This document shows, piece after piece, positions 1 through 9,644 of a stretch of DNA of 33,313 nucleotides. A model generated the notes under the pieces. It did no database searches, had not been told where the DNA came from, and was given only the letters and a program-made list of their open reading frames with translations. This DNA is from an uncultured bacterium (GTDB taxonomy: Bacteria > Electryoneota > Electryoneia > Electryoneales > Electryoneaceae): positions 1-33,313 of the forward strand of contig CAJVXH010000017.1 of assembly GCA_913009835.1 (NCBI GenBank), in the 5' to 3' direction. The translations under genes were made by a program, and so were the position numbers. Position 1 is the stretch's first letter. Each line of letters starts with the position of its first letter.

Positions 1-114
1 TGAGATATAGAGCGATGAGGCGTACTGTTTGGAAGTGTCTGTGGTGCACAGAGTTAATACAATTATGCCTATTCTTTTTTCCTGATAAGGCAAATTTTCA
101 TCTGTTTTATTATC
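1..114. other. AT-rich sequence of unknown origin, probably a chimeric read end not belonging to the host contig
   Basis: Lies on the far side of a complete Illumina adapter; AT-rich unlike the rest of the window; no recognisable coding content. Confidence 0.8.
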
Positions 115-185
115 TTTTTTTTTTTTTAATGATACGGCGACCACCGAGATCTACACTCTTTCCCTACACGACGCTCTTCCGATCT
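115..185 (+). other. Illumina P5/TruSeq universal adapter (128-185) preceded by T13 (115-127); sequencing artefact
   Basis: Exact AATGATACGGCGACCACCGAGATCTACACTCTTTCCCTACACGACGCTCTTCCGATCT at 128-185. Translations give the familiar adapter peptides 'LMIRRPPRSTLFPYTTLFRS' (+) and 'EIGRASCRERV' (-). Confidence 0.99.
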
Positions 186-519
186 CGCCGTACCAACCGC
201 TGGGCATCTTCACGCCAATATCGACGCTCAGAATCTGCCCCTTCTTCAGAGGCTTGTCGTTCGGGAAACCATGTACTACCTGCTCGTCAACCGACATACA
301 ACAAGCAGCCGGAAATGGCTTCACACCCTGCGAACCGGGGTATCCCTTGAACGCCGGCGCCGCGCCAGCCTTCAGAATGTGTTCTTCGACAGCTGCGTTG
401 ATCTCTGCCGTGCTTACACCCGGCTTGATCATTTCGCGCGCAATCTCGTGGCATTCAACAACCAAACCGCCTGCGCGACGCAACTTGTCAATCTGTTCCG
501 GGTTTTTGACCCGAATCAT
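186..519 (-). CDS. map: Methionine aminopeptidase type I, N-terminal part only (3' end replaced by adapter)
   Basis: MIRVKNPEQIDKLRRAGGLVVECHEIAREMIKPGVSTAEIN... MAP family; follows adk with an ATGA overlap; reads into adapter at 185. Confidence 0.93.
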
Positions 520-1163
520 CCTAGATCCTTCAACGCCGCCTTGACACGTCCGCGCACATCTTCAACCGTACCATCGCCATCAACCTCCAACAACTTGCCC
601 TGCTTCTTGTAGAAACCGGCGACTGGTGCGGTTGACTCATGGTAGACTTCCAGACGGTGACGGATCACATCAGGCTGATCATCGTCACGATGAACCAGCG
701 CTTCGCCAGTTTTATCATCTACGCCCTCATTCTTCGGAGGGCTGAACAACAGGTTGTAAACGCGACCGCTGCCGGGATGTACACGCCGGGCGCTCAAGCG
801 ATCCACCACAACCTCATCATCGATTGTCAAAGCAACAGCGTTATCTACAGCCTTACCCATCTTCTCAAGTTCGACATCAAGACCGGCAGCCTGTGCTTCA
901 GTACGCGGGAAGCCGTCAAAGATAACCGCTTTACCCTCAAGCTCTTCCAGCTTGTCATGGATCATACCCAAGATGACTTCGTCAGGGACCAAGTCACCAG
1001 CATCCATGAACGTCTTGGCTTTCTTGCCAAGGTCAGTACCGTTAGCAATCGCCGCACGAAGTACCTCACCAGTTGAAAGCTGAACCGCTTTCAGATCGTC
1101 AATCAAAAACTGAGCCTGCGTCCCTTTTCCAACCCCCGGAGGGCCGAGCAAGATCAAGTACAT
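516..1163 (-). CDS. adk: Adenylate kinase
   Basis: MYLILLGPPGVGKGTQAQFL P-loop and VIFDGFPRT motif; position after secY. The ORF extends to 1184 but the ATG at 1163 is preferred. Confidence 0.97.
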   Translation of the reverse strand: MYLILLGPPGVGKGTQAQFLIDDLKAVQLSTGEVLRAAIANGTDLGKKAKTFMDAGDLVPDEVILGMIHDKLEELEGKAVIFDGFPRTEAQAAGLDVELEKMGKAVDNAVALTIDDEVVVDRLSARRVHPGSGRVYNLLFSPPKNEGVDDKTGEALVHRDDDQPDVIRHRLEVYHESTAPVAGFYKKQGKLLEVDGDGTVEDVRGRVKAALKDLG

Positions 1164-1262
1164 TCGTCCGTTCCTTCTACTCAAATGCCACCAAACTCAA
1201 CCAGGTGACGACATCAAATCTGTAAATCAACTGTACACACTAATGGGTACGGAAACTCTCAC

Positions 1263-2588
1263 CTACATCCGGCGACGACCCTTCATGCGACCAGACTTCA
1301 TCAGACCGTCGTAATGCCGCATCAGCAAATGACTGTCAATCTGCTGCAAAGTATCCAACGCCACACCAACCACGATCAACAAACCCGTACCGCCATAAAA
1401 TTGAGACAGGTTGAAGCCGGCGTTCGTGAACTTGGAAATCAATGTCGGGAAGACCGCGATGAACGCGAGGAATACAGATCCCGGCAGAGTAATACGGGTT
1501 AAAATATTGTCCAGGAACTCAGCCGTCTTCTTGCCAGGCTTGACACCCGGAACCATGCCACCGTTCTTCTTCAGATTGCTGGCAACATCAACCGGGTTAA
1601 AAGCAATCGCAGTGTAGAAATAGGTGAAGAAGATGATCAGCAAACCGTAGACACCCATATAGATGTAGCTGTCAAAACGGAAGGCAGCGTTCAGCCAGTC
1701 CTGAATCCCTCCCTGCGGGAGGAAAGTCGCGACCGTCTGCGGCAGGAACATGATCGTCTGCGCAAAGATGATCGGCATAACACCAGCCGTGTTCACACGC
1801 AACGGAATGTGAGTTGCCTGGCCACCGTACATACGACGTCCAACAACACGCTTGGTATACTGAACCGGAATCTTACGGTTGCCCTGTGTCAGCGCAACAA
1901 CTGCCGCCGTCGTCAACACCAGAATCGCGATCAGAAACAACTCCATGATCAGCGAACGAACGCCCTGTCGCATCAACTGGAACTCGTCCATGAAGGCATA
2001 GGGGAAGCGGTCGATAATACCGATGAAGATGATCAGACTGATTCCGTTACCGATACCGCGTTCGTCGATCTGCTCGCCCAACCACATGATGAACACCGTA
2101 CCAGCGGTCAGCGTGATCATGGTCAAGAAGTAGAATGGGAGACCCGGTGATTTCACTACCGCTTCGCTACCAATCGTAATTCCCACCAAGAAAGCCGATA
2201 CACCCAACGACTGCAGGCACGCAATACCAAGAGTACCATAGCGAGTCCATTGGGTAATCTTTTTCTGGCCCTCAGCACCTGATTGCTGTAGACGATGAAT
2301 CGATGGAATCACCGATCCTAGCAACTGGATGATAATAGAGGCGGAAATGTAAGGCATGATGCCCAACGCAAAAATTGTTGCGCGGGAGAAGTTGCCGCCA
2401 GCAAAAAGGTCGTATAACCCGAAAAGGGTGTTCGCCCGCTCCTCGAAAAACCGCCCAAGCACACTAGCATCAATGCCAGGCACTGGAATGTGCCCGCCAA
2501 GGCGATAGACCAGGAAAATGCCTAGCGTGAACAGAATACGCTTGCGCAGCTCTGGAATTTTGAAGATGTTGCGAATCTTCTCAAGCAT
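1263..2588 (-). CDS. secY: Preprotein translocase subunit SecY
   Basis: MLEKIRNIFKIPELRKRILFTLGIFLVYRLGGHIPVPGID...; multi-pass membrane protein; spc operon context. Confidence 0.98.
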   Translation of the reverse strand: MLEKIRNIFKIPELRKRILFTLGIFLVYRLGGHIPVPGIDASVLGRFFEERANTLFGLYDLFAGGNFSRATIFALGIMPYISASIIIQLLGSVIPSIHRLQQSGAEGQKKITQWTRYGTLGIACLQSLGVSAFLVGITIGSEAVVKSPGLPFYFLTMITLTAGTVFIMWLGEQIDERGIGNGISLIIFIGIIDRFPYAFMDEFQLMRQGVRSLIMELFLIAILVLTTAAVVALTQGNRKIPVQYTKRVVGRRMYGGQATHIPLRVNTAGVMPIIFAQTIMFLPQTVATFLPQGGIQDWLNAAFRFDSYIYMGVYGLLIIFFTYFYTAIAFNPVDVASNLKKNGGMVPGVKPGKKTAEFLDNILTRITLPGSVFLAFIAVFPTLISKFTNAGFNLSQFYGGTGLLIVVGVALDTLQQIDSHLLMRHYDGLMKSGRMKGRRRM

Positions 2589-2615
2589 CGTATTCCTCAA
2601 TCACCCGCGTGGGTG

Positions 2616-3119
2616 TTATTCTCCACGTTCCGAACGCTTCTTGTATTTCGTGCGCTTCGGCGCTGGTTCTGGCAAATGAACCTGCCCACCAGCCTGCTCG
2701 ATTTTTGCTACCGCAGGCTTGCTCGCCGCACTCAAGCGGACCACATACTTCCGCTCAGCTTCGCCCATCGAAAGCAATTTGACCGGACGATCCGGATACT
2801 TGATAACCCGTGCCGCCACAAGAACTTCCGGAGTCACTTCCACTTCGCCGTCACCAGCCAGTTTCGCGAGATCACGGATATTTACTTCCTGATTTTCCTC
2901 GCGGAACAGGTTGTGGAAGCCACGTTTCGGAAGACGGCGGTGGATAGGCATCTGCCCACCCTCGAACCATGCACGCCGCTTGAAACCGGAACGACTCTGC
3001 GCGCCCTTGTGTCCTCGGCCAGCTGTACGGCCCAAACCGCTGCCGGTACCGCGACCTCGACGACGCTTGTTCTTATTCGTTGAGCCCTTTGCAGGGGCAA
3101 GATTGCTCAGATTTTTCAT
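2616..3119 (-). CDS. rplO: 50S ribosomal protein L15
   Basis: MKNLSNLAPAKGSTNKNKRRRGRGTGSGLGRTAGRGHKGAQSR; L15 signature; 4-nt overlap with rpmD. Confidence 0.98.
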   Translation of the reverse strand: MKNLSNLAPAKGSTNKNKRRRGRGTGSGLGRTAGRGHKGAQSRSGFKRRAWFEGGQMPIHRRLPKRGFHNLFREENQEVNIRDLAKLAGDGEVEVTPEVLVAARVIKYPDRPVKLLSMGEAERKYVVRLSAASKPAVAKIEQAGGQVHLPEPAPKRTKYKKRSERGE

Positions 3120-3331
3120 GCTTCATCATCCCTGTCTACTTCCACCTGGAATTCTTCCACGTCCACCAGATGAGGTACCTTGGCAATCATGCCAAGAATC
3201 GTCGGAGATGCATCGTGCTCTACAGTGTTGTTCAACTTGTGAAGACCAAGCGCTTCAATGATTCGCTTCTGCTTCACCTGACGCCCAATAGCACTGCGCG
3301 TCCACGTTATTCTCAGTCGCTTCTCGGCCAT
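3116..3331 (-). CDS. rpmD: 50S ribosomal protein L30
   Basis: KRLRITWTRSAIGRQVKQKRIIEALGLHKLNNTVEHDASPTILGMIAKVPHLV; L30 family. Confidence 0.96.
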   Translation of the reverse strand: MAEKRLRITWTRSAIGRQVKQKRIIEALGLHKLNNTVEHDASPTILGMIAKVPHLVDVEEFQVEVDRDDEA

Positions 3332-3852
3332 CAGCGGAACACCTCCTGGAAGGTCTTACCACGCTTGGCTGCCACGTGCTCAAGACTCTCCATGTCCTTA
3401 AGACCGTTGAGCGTGGCCTTTGCGAGATTGTGCGGGTTACGGCTGCCGAGACACTTGGTCAGTACGTCACGAATACCAAGACACTCCAGCACGGCGCGGA
3501 CGGCGCCGCCAGCAATCACACCAGTACCAGCACTGGCTGGCTTCAAAACCACACGCGCAGCGCCGAAACGACCGACGATCGCATGAGGAAGAGTGTTACC
3601 CACCATCGGATAGGGTTTCAGGTTACGCTTGGCAATCTCGGTGCCTTTATTGATTGCCTCTGCCACTTCGCGCGCCTTCCCAAGACCAAGTCCAACCTTG
3701 CCATTGCCATCACCAACAATCACGATAGCATTAAAACTGAAATTACGACCACCCTTGACTACTTTCGAGACGCGGTTGATATGGACCACTTTCTCAATCA
3801 TCCCGGAATCGGCGGGGCCGCCACGATCTTGCTTACGTTCTCTACGATTCAC
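3331..3852 (-). CDS. rpsE: 30S ribosomal protein S5
   Basis: [45 protein letters not shown]5 family. Confidence 0.98.
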   Translation of the reverse strand: MNRRERKQDRGGPADSGMIEKVVHINRVSKVVKGGRNFSFNAIVIVGDGNGKVGLGLGKAREVAEAINKGTEIAKRNLKPYPMVGNTLPHAIVGRFGAARVVLKPASAGTGVIAGGAVRAVLECLGIRDVLTKCLGSRNPHNLAKATLNGLKDMESLEHVAAKRGKTFQEVFR

Positions 3853-4265
3853 AGTGCCAGTCCCCCTTTTCGCGCTCCTTCAGCAATTGCGCGAACTCGA
3901 CCGTGATAACGATATCCGTTACGGTCAAAAACTACCGCGTCAATGCCTTTGTCCTTCGCCATCTGGGCGATAAACATACCCAACTGGAAGGCTTCACCAA
4001 CCTTTTTAACCAATGGAAGCTTCTTCTTGCCAGTCTTGAATTTGTCCGCCTTCTCCGGCAGATCCAGACCTGCTTCCGGCAGCTTGCGGGTGGACGCGCC
4101 AAACATCGTCATTCCGCGATCATCATCTACCAGGGACACACGCATATAGCGTAGCGAACGGTCAACGACCAAACGAGGGCGCTCAGCCGTTCCGCTGATC
4201 TTCTTGCGCACACGCATCTTGCGTCGAAGATGCGCTATCTTCAGCTTTTCTGCTCTGTTAGCCAT
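3849..4265 (-). CDS. rplR: 50S ribosomal protein L18
   Basis: [41 protein letters not shown]...[24 protein letters not shown]; start trimmed from ORF start 4373 to avoid overlap with rplF. Confidence 0.97.
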   Translation of the reverse strand: MANRAEKLKIAHLRRKMRVRKKISGTAERPRLVVDRSLRYMRVSLVDDDRGMTMFGASTRKLPEAGLDLPEKADKFKTGKKKLPLVKKVGEAFQLGMFIAQMAKDKGIDAVVFDRNGYRYHGRVRAIAEGARKGGLAL

Positions 4266-4266
4266 G

Positions 4267-4851
4267 TTATTTCGCCGCCTTTCCAGCCTTACGACGGACA
4301 TATTCCTTGTTGTATCGAATGCCCTTGCCCTTGTAGGGTTCAGGAGGACGAATCTTGCGAACACGTGCAGCAACCTGGCCCAGAAGAGCCTTGTCGATGC
4401 CTGTCACGCGGATCGCGACCGTTTGATTCTCACCCTGCTTCTCAACACCAGCCTCATTCCATTGGCTAGGCTGTAGAAGCTCAAACTTGATCTCCGGAGG
4501 GGGAGCCATCCAGATCGGATGTGAATATCCGAGACGAAGCATCAGACCGGAACCTTTCAGCTCCGCTGAGTAACCGACACCGATTATCACCAGAATCTTC
4601 GCGTAACCCTCAGTAACACCAATAACCATGTTGTTGATAAGGGTTCGAGAAAGACCATGAAGCGAACGATGTAACTTGCTCTCGCCAAGTGGAGTACAAA
4701 CCACCTGCTTGTCAACTAACTTGACTTCGATCTCGTCACGGATTTCACGATACAATTCACCTAGAGGGCCTTTGACCTTTACAACCTGACCTTCAACTGT
4801 GACCTGTACCTTGTCCGGGATCGGTATTGGCAATTTGCCGATTCGAGACAT
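4267..4851 (-). CDS. rplF: 50S ribosomal protein L6
   Basis: MSRIGKLPIPIPDKVQVTVEGQVVKVKGPLGEL...; L6 family; ORF start at 4872 trimmed. Confidence 0.97.
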   Translation of the reverse strand: MSRIGKLPIPIPDKVQVTVEGQVVKVKGPLGELYREIRDEIEVKLVDKQVVCTPLGESKLHRSLHGLSRTLINNMVIGVTEGYAKILVIIGVGYSAELKGSGLMLRLGYSHPIWMAPPPEIKFELLQPSQWNEAGVEKQGENQTVAIRVTGIDKALLGQVAARVRKIRPPEPYKGKGIRYNKEYVRRKAGKAAK

Positions 4852-4887
4852 GCTAACCTCAGCTTCCGCCATCTGGCGGGAGTTCCT

Positions 4888-5289
4888 TTACCAGACGAAC
4901 AACAATAGCTCGCCACCCACCTTCTCATGACGAGCGCGCTGACCGGTCAACACTCCCTTCGGAGTGCTGAGAACAGCGATACCCAGATTGTTGCGCACAC
5001 GTGGAACCTCGCGATAACCGACATACTGGCGAAGCCCAGGCTTGCTGACACGCTTCAATCCCGTGATGGTAGAGTTGCCATCACGGTCGTACTTGAGGAA
5101 AATACGCAAAAAGCCCTGCGTACCATCATCAACGTTCAAATAGTTGCGGACATACCCTTCATCTGCCAGGATCTTCGTGATTTCACGCTTTAATCCACTG
5201 GCCGGGACGTCCACATGCGGATGTTTTGCATGCAACGCATTTCGAATGCGAGTCAGTAAATCCGCAATTGGATCTGTGACTTTCGACAC
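4888..5289 (-). CDS. rpsH: 30S ribosomal protein S8
   Basis: MSKVTDPIADLLTRIRNALHAKHPHVDVPASGLKREITKIL; S8 family. Confidence 0.98.
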   Translation of the reverse strand: MSKVTDPIADLLTRIRNALHAKHPHVDVPASGLKREITKILADEGYVRNYLNVDDGTQGFLRIFLKYDRDGNSTITGLKRVSKPGLRQYVGYREVPRVRNNLGIAVLSTPKGVLTGQRARHEKVGGELLLFVW

Positions 5290-5415
5290 GGTCCGTATCC
5301 TTTCCGTTCGGACGCAACCACGCCGTTTCCAGCGTCTACCCCCGAAAGGGGCTGAGAGTAACAGGCAACCGCCATGAATGCAAGCGAGCCCGAGATTTAA
5401 TCCAAAATGAACTGC

Positions 5416-5601
5416 CTACCAACTAGCCTTTGTCACGCCAGGGATCTTCCCCTCAAGCGCGAGCTCACGGAACTTGATGCGAGAGATACCGAACTTGCGC
5501 ATATAACCACGCGCACGACCGGTCAAATGACAACGGTTGTACTCACGCACCTTGAACTTCTTCTTCTTTTTCCAGTGAGCGATCTTAGACTTCTTCGCCA
5601 T
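5416..5601 (-). CDS. rpsN: 30S ribosomal protein S14, short form lacking most zinc ligands
   Basis: [61 protein letters not shown] (61 aa); between rplE and rpsH. Confidence 0.95.
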   Translation of the reverse strand: MAKKSKIAHWKKKKKFKVREYNRCHLTGRARGYMRKFGISRIKFRELALEGKIPGVTKASW

Positions 5602-5624
5602 AGTGATCTCACGTTTCAACATGC

Positions 5625-5644
5625 CCACGACATTTATGTCGTGG
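5625..5644 (-). repeat. Perfect inverted repeat (9-bp arms, 2-nt centre) just upstream of rpsN
   Basis: CCACGACAT-TT-ATGTCGTGG (plus strand). Confidence 0.8.
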
Positions 5645-5664
5645 ATGATGCCTTATCAGATCCG

Positions 5665-5687
5665 CGCGCTTGCAAGCAAGCACGGGC
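5665..5687. repeat. REP-like palindromic element, copy A
   Basis: CGCGCTTGCAAGCAAGCACGGGC, identical 23-mer to 29439-29461; folds into an imperfect hairpin. Confidence 0.75.
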
Positions 5688-5696
5688 ATACTCCAC

Positions 5697-6341
5697 TCAA
5701 GCAGCCTGCTGCTGCTCCTCACCACGCTTGGTGAATGGGCAACCCAACAGACGCAATAATTCACGCGCTTCTTCATCGTCCGGAGCTGACGTCACAATCG
5801 TGATGTCCATTCCGTGGATCTTGACTACCTTGTCGTAGTCGATCTCCGGAAATACGATCTGCTCCTTGATTCCCATGGAGAAATTTCCACGACCATCAAA
5901 GCTCTTGTCGCTGACACCGCGGAAGTCGCGTACTCGCGGCATCGCAAGGCCAAAGAGCTTATCCAGAAACTCCCACATATGAGCACGACGCAAGGTTATA
6001 CGTACACCAACCTGCATCCCCTCACGGAGCTTGAAGTTCGAAATTGACTTGCGAGCACGGGTAACAACCGGCTTCTGACCTGCGATCGTCGTTAGTTCGG
6101 CAACCACACTGTCGAGCAGCTTCTGGTCATTATTTGCATCACCAATGCCAACATTGATCACAACCTTCTCCAGGCAGGGAACACGCATCGGATTCTTGAA
6201 ACTGAACTTCTCCGTCAACGCGGGAACGGCCTTGTCCTGGTATACCTTCTGCATCCGCGGAATGTAGTCAGCCGGAGGCGCGATCACTTCCACAGCCTTT
6301 TCCGACTTGCCACCACCCTGCTTCTTATCCTTCTTCGCCAC
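5697..6341 (-). CDS. rplE: 50S ribosomal protein L5 with N-terminal extension
   Basis: [47 protein letters not shown]...; L5 family. Confidence 0.97.
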   Translation of the reverse strand: MAKKDKKQGGGKSEKAVEVIAPPADYIPRMQKVYQDKAVPALTEKFSFKNPMRVPCLEKVVINVGIGDANNDQKLLDSVVAELTTIAGQKPVVTRARKSISNFKLREGMQVGVRITLRRAHMWEFLDKLFGLAMPRVRDFRGVSDKSFDGRGNFSMGIKEQIVFPEIDYDKVVKIHGMDITIVTSAPDDEEARELLRLLGCPFTKRGEEQQQAA

Positions 6342-6351
6342 GATCTACCTC

Positions 6352-6720
6352 TTAGCCAATCGTTTCACCCGAAACCTTCGCCACACGTACGCGACGGATT
6401 TTGCCGTCGAGCTCTTGGATCACCTTGCGACCAATGCGCGTAGGTTTACCAGACTTCGGATCGATAACCTTAACGTTCGACACGTTAATCTTGCCTTCAC
6501 GTTCCAGAATGCCACCCTGCGGCATCTTCGGATTCGGACGAGTGTGACGCTTGATGAAACGCACACCTTCAACTATTATCCGACCCTCACCCGGAAACAC
6601 TTTCAGCACCTTGCCACGCTTGCCGCGATCATTGCCGGCGATCACCAAAACGTCATCGCCCCTGCGAACTTTCAAGCTACGCCGAAGCGGCTTCTTCGTC
6701 TGCCTTCTGCTTCCAAACAT
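6352..6720 (-). CDS. rplX: 50S ribosomal protein L24
   Basis: KVRRGDDVLVIAGNDRGKRGKVLKVFPGEGRIIVEGVRFIKRHTRPN; KOW motif; L24 family. Confidence 0.97.
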   Translation of the reverse strand: MFGSRRQTKKPLRRSLKVRRGDDVLVIAGNDRGKRGKVLKVFPGEGRIIVEGVRFIKRHTRPNPKMPQGGILEREGKINVSNVKVIDPKSGKPTRIGRKVIQELDGKIRRVRVAKVSGETIG

Positions 6721-7088
6721 TAGAGAACCTCCGGCGCCAAGCTGACAATCTTCATGTATCCTTCTTCACGCAACTCGCGGGCCACAGGACCGAAAATACG
6801 CGTGCCTTTCGGCTCCATACGCTCATCCAAAATCACCGCCGCGTTGTCATCAAAACGGATATACGTTCCATCAAGACGACGAACCGATTTCTTGGTGCGA
6901 ACTACCACCGCCTTCTGAACCGTCCCCTTCTTTATCGGGGAATTCGGTATCGCTTGACGAACCGACACAACAATGATGTCGCCAATCGACGCGTAACGGC
7001 GTTTACTGCCACCAAGAACACGGAAACACTTGACCTTACGGGCACCCGTGTTGTCTGCAACCGTGAGTACTGTTTCTTCCTGAATCAT
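6720..7088 (-). CDS. rplN: 50S ribosomal protein L14
   Basis: [47 protein letters not shown]14 family. Confidence 0.98.
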   Translation of the reverse strand: MIQEETVLTVADNTGARKVKCFRVLGGSKRRYASIGDIIVVSVRQAIPNSPIKKGTVQKAVVVRTKKSVRRLDGTYIRFDDNAAVILDERMEPKGTRIFGPVARELREEGYMKIVSLAPEVL

Positions 7089-7143
7089 CTCTCAGTCCTC
7101 TTATCTCAACTCGAGGCGAGTGAAACTTACCCCGGGGTGTGAT

Positions 7144-7482
7144 CTACACAGCCCGCTTAATAATCTCTACCATCCGCCAACGCTTAAGACGCGAGATCGG
7201 ACGCGACTCTATGATCTGTACCACATCACCCTCACGAGCCTCATTCTGCTCATCATGCGCGTGATACTTCTTCGACTTCTTGATGTACTTCTTATACTTC
7301 GCGTGCTGCAAGAGACGAGTTACTTCCACTGTAATCGTCTTGTTGTTCTTGTCTGAAACCACGGTACCGGTCAGCATTCGGCGTCCAGATTTTACCGACT
7401 CCTCTGCTGCCTTGACCTGTGTCTGCTCTTCCGCCACGGCCTGCTCCTGGGTTTCCGCCACGCTGCCTTGCTTCTCGCTCAA
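7144..7482 (-). CDS. rpsQ: 30S ribosomal protein S17 with Glu/Gln-rich N-terminal extension
   Basis: [76 protein letters not shown]17 core. Confidence 0.95.
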   Translation of the reverse strand: MSEKQGSVAETQEQAVAEEQTQVKAAEESVKSGRRMLTGTVVSDKNNKTITVEVTRLLQHAKYKKYIKKSKKYHAHDEQNEAREGDVVQIIESRPISRLKRWRMVEIIKRAV

Positions 7483-7493
7483 CGCAGTCTCCC

Positions 7494-7721
7494 TTATGCT
7501 TCGTCGCCCGCAGCGACTTCAGCTTCAAGTTCTCTCTGGCGAATCAATGTCTTGATCCGCGCAACCATCCTGCGAGCACCTTTAACAGATGCCACATTCT
7601 CAAGCTGACCCGATCCGAGCCGGAACTGAAGGTTCGCCAGCTCCTCTTCGGCATCACCTAAACGCGCTGTCAGCTCTGCGGCATCCATCGCGTGCAAATC
7701 TTCCATCTTTCGACTTGGCAT
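7494..7721 (-). CDS. rpmC: 50S ribosomal protein L29
   Basis: [56 protein letters not shown]29 family. Confidence 0.95.
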   Translation of the reverse strand: MPSRKMEDLHAMDAAELTARLGDAEEELANLQFRLGSGQLENVASVKGARRMVARIKTLIRQRELEAEVAAGDEA

Positions 7722-7724
7722 GCC

Positions 7725-8138
7725 TCAGACCTCCAACCGCGAAACTATCTTGGTGCGAATAGGTAACTTGTGCATGGCACGAGTCAATGCCTCACGTGCC
7801 AACTCCTCATCCACACCACCGAGTTCGAACATCACACGACCCGGACGAACTACAGCTACCCAGAATTCCGGAGAACCCTTACCCTTACCCATACGAACTT
7901 CGGCAGGCTTCTTTGTCACCGGCTTGTCCGGGAAAATACGGATCCAGACCTTACCACCACGCTTCACGTGACGGGTCATCGCAACACGAGCTGCTTCTAT
8001 CTGACGAGATGTTAACCACGCCGGCTGAAGTGCCATGATTCCGAATTGACCAAAGCTGACCTTGTTGCCACGCTGTGACAGGCCACGCATCCGTCCGCGA
8101 TGCACCTTACGGTGCTTTACTCGTTTGGGAGCAAGCAT
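7725..8138 (-). CDS. rplP: 50S ribosomal protein L16
   Basis: [89 protein letters not shown]16 family. Confidence 0.98.
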   Translation of the reverse strand: MLAPKRVKHRKVHRGRMRGLSQRGNKVSFGQFGIMALQPAWLTSRQIEAARVAMTRHVKRGGKVWIRIFPDKPVTKKPAEVRMGKGKGSPEFWVAVVRPGRVMFELGGVDEELAREALTRAMHKLPIRTKIVSRLEV

Positions 8139-8225
8139 GACTGCATTCCTCGCTCATCAGGCAATCGCCTGAATGATTCAAACCTCTATCCAAACGGATC
8201 GAATCAACGATCCCTTTATTATATA

Positions 8226-8936
8226 CTACTTGCCCTTCGGACGATGCGGCTTGCCGGAAGGACGATGCTGCTGCTGACCTGCAGGCTGTTGCGGCTGGCT
8301 CGCACCCTGGCGGCCATACACCTCACCCTTGCAGATCCATACCTTGACACCGATCGTGCCGTATGTCGTAAACGCGGTCTGCTGAGAATAATCGATGTCA
8401 GCACGCAAGGTGTGCAGCGGAACACGGCCTTCCTTGTACATCTCCGTCCGGCTCATTTCCGCGCCACCAAGACGACCAGAACACTGCACCTTGATGCCTT
8501 CGGCACCCATACGCATCGCAGACTGTATCGATTTCTTCATCGCGCGACGGAAACTGACACGGCCACGCAACTGATGAGCAATCGACTCCGCCACTAACGC
8601 CGCTTCAGTCTCTGGACGCTTCACCTCGAAGATGTTCAGCTGAACATCTTTACCAGTGTACAGCGCCAACTCAGCCTTCAGCTTGTCAACTTCCGAACCC
8701 TTACGACCGATCACAATACCCGGACGGGCGGTGTGAATCGAAATCGTGATAAGCTTCGGAGTGCGCTCGATCTCCACACGGGTTACCCCGGCGTTCTGCA
8801 GACGCTTATCGAGATAAGATCGCAGATCAAGATCCTGCTTCAGCGTGTCCGCGAAGTGTTTCTCATCGAACCAGTTCGAGCTCCAACTCTTGTTGATCTT
8901 CAGGCGGAACCCGATTGGATGTACCTTCTGACCCAT
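8226..8936 (-). CDS. rpsC: 30S ribosomal protein S3
   Basis: [23 protein letters not shown]...KH domain [26 protein letters not shown]3 family. Confidence 0.98.
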   Translation of the reverse strand: MGQKVHPIGFRLKINKSWSSNWFDEKHFADTLKQDLDLRSYLDKRLQNAGVTRVEIERTPKLITISIHTARPGIVIGRKGSEVDKLKAELALYTGKDVQLNIFEVKRPETEAALVAESIAHQLRGRVSFRRAMKKSIQSAMRMGAEGIKVQCSGRLGGAEMSRTEMYKEGRVPLHTLRADIDYSQQTAFTTYGTIGVKVWICKGEVYGRQGASQPQQPAGQQQHRPSGKPHRPKGK

Positions 8937-8959
8937 CCTAGCCTCTTCGTGGGTGGAGC

Positions 8960-9304
8960 CTATTCGGCCGATTCCACCGTAATCGTCATGTGACTGGTGC
9001 GCTTGTTAATCCGGGTTGCCCGACCCATGGCGCGTGGGCGCCAACGTTTCAGCGTCGGACCTTCATCCACCCGAATCTCGATGACCTTGGCCTCGTTGAT
9101 ATCAACCGATCCAGAATCATCCTTGTTCATCAAGTTTGCAAGTGCCGATCGCATCAACTTCTCTACATCGTGAGCCGCTTTACGCGGACTCAAGGTCAGG
9201 ATGCCCTGAGCGTCACCCGCTTTCCGTCCACGGATCATGTCCGCGACCAGACGCGCTTTTCGGGGCGCCATCCGGACATACCGCGACGTTGCCGTTGCCT
9301 TCAT
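8960..9304 (-). CDS. rplV: 50S ribosomal protein L22
   Basis: [55 protein letters not shown]22 family. Confidence 0.97.
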   Translation of the reverse strand: MKATATSRYVRMAPRKARLVADMIRGRKAGDAQGILTLSPRKAAHDVEKLMRSALANLMNKDDSGSVDINEAKVIEIRVDEGPTLKRWRPRAMGRATRINKRTSHMTITVESAE

Positions 9305-9336
9305 TCGTCCACCTTCTCATGCAGGGATAGGTCGTC

Positions 9337-9624
9337 CTACTTGACCTTACCCGCTTTTTCCGACTTGCCCCTGATATGACCGCGGAACGTCCGCGTCGGC
9401 GAAAATTCGCCCAACTTGTGACCAACCATGTTCTCAGTCACAAACACCGGCACATGCTTCTTGCCGTTGTGCACCGCAATGGTCATGCCCACAAAGTCCG
9501 GGCTGATCGTACTGCGCCGTGACCAGGTCTTGATCACCTTCTTGCTACCAGATCCGCGAGCCGCGTCCACCTTCTTCTGGAGGTGGTCGTCTATGAACGG
9601 ACCTTTTTTTATCGAGCGGGCCAT
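9337..9624 (-). CDS. rpsS: 30S ribosomal protein S19
   Basis: [84 protein letters not shown]19 family. Confidence 0.98.
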   Translation of the reverse strand: MARSIKKGPFIDDHLQKKVDAARGSGSKKVIKTWSRRSTISPDFVGMTIAVHNGKKHVPVFVTENMVGHKLGEFSPTRTFRGHIRGKSEKAGKVK

Positions 9625-9644
9625 CTGCTATCCACTCCGTATCG

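Noticed and set aside
15-350. Plus-strand 111-aa ORF
   Set aside because: Crosses the Illumina adapter; contains the known adapter translation and antisense map.
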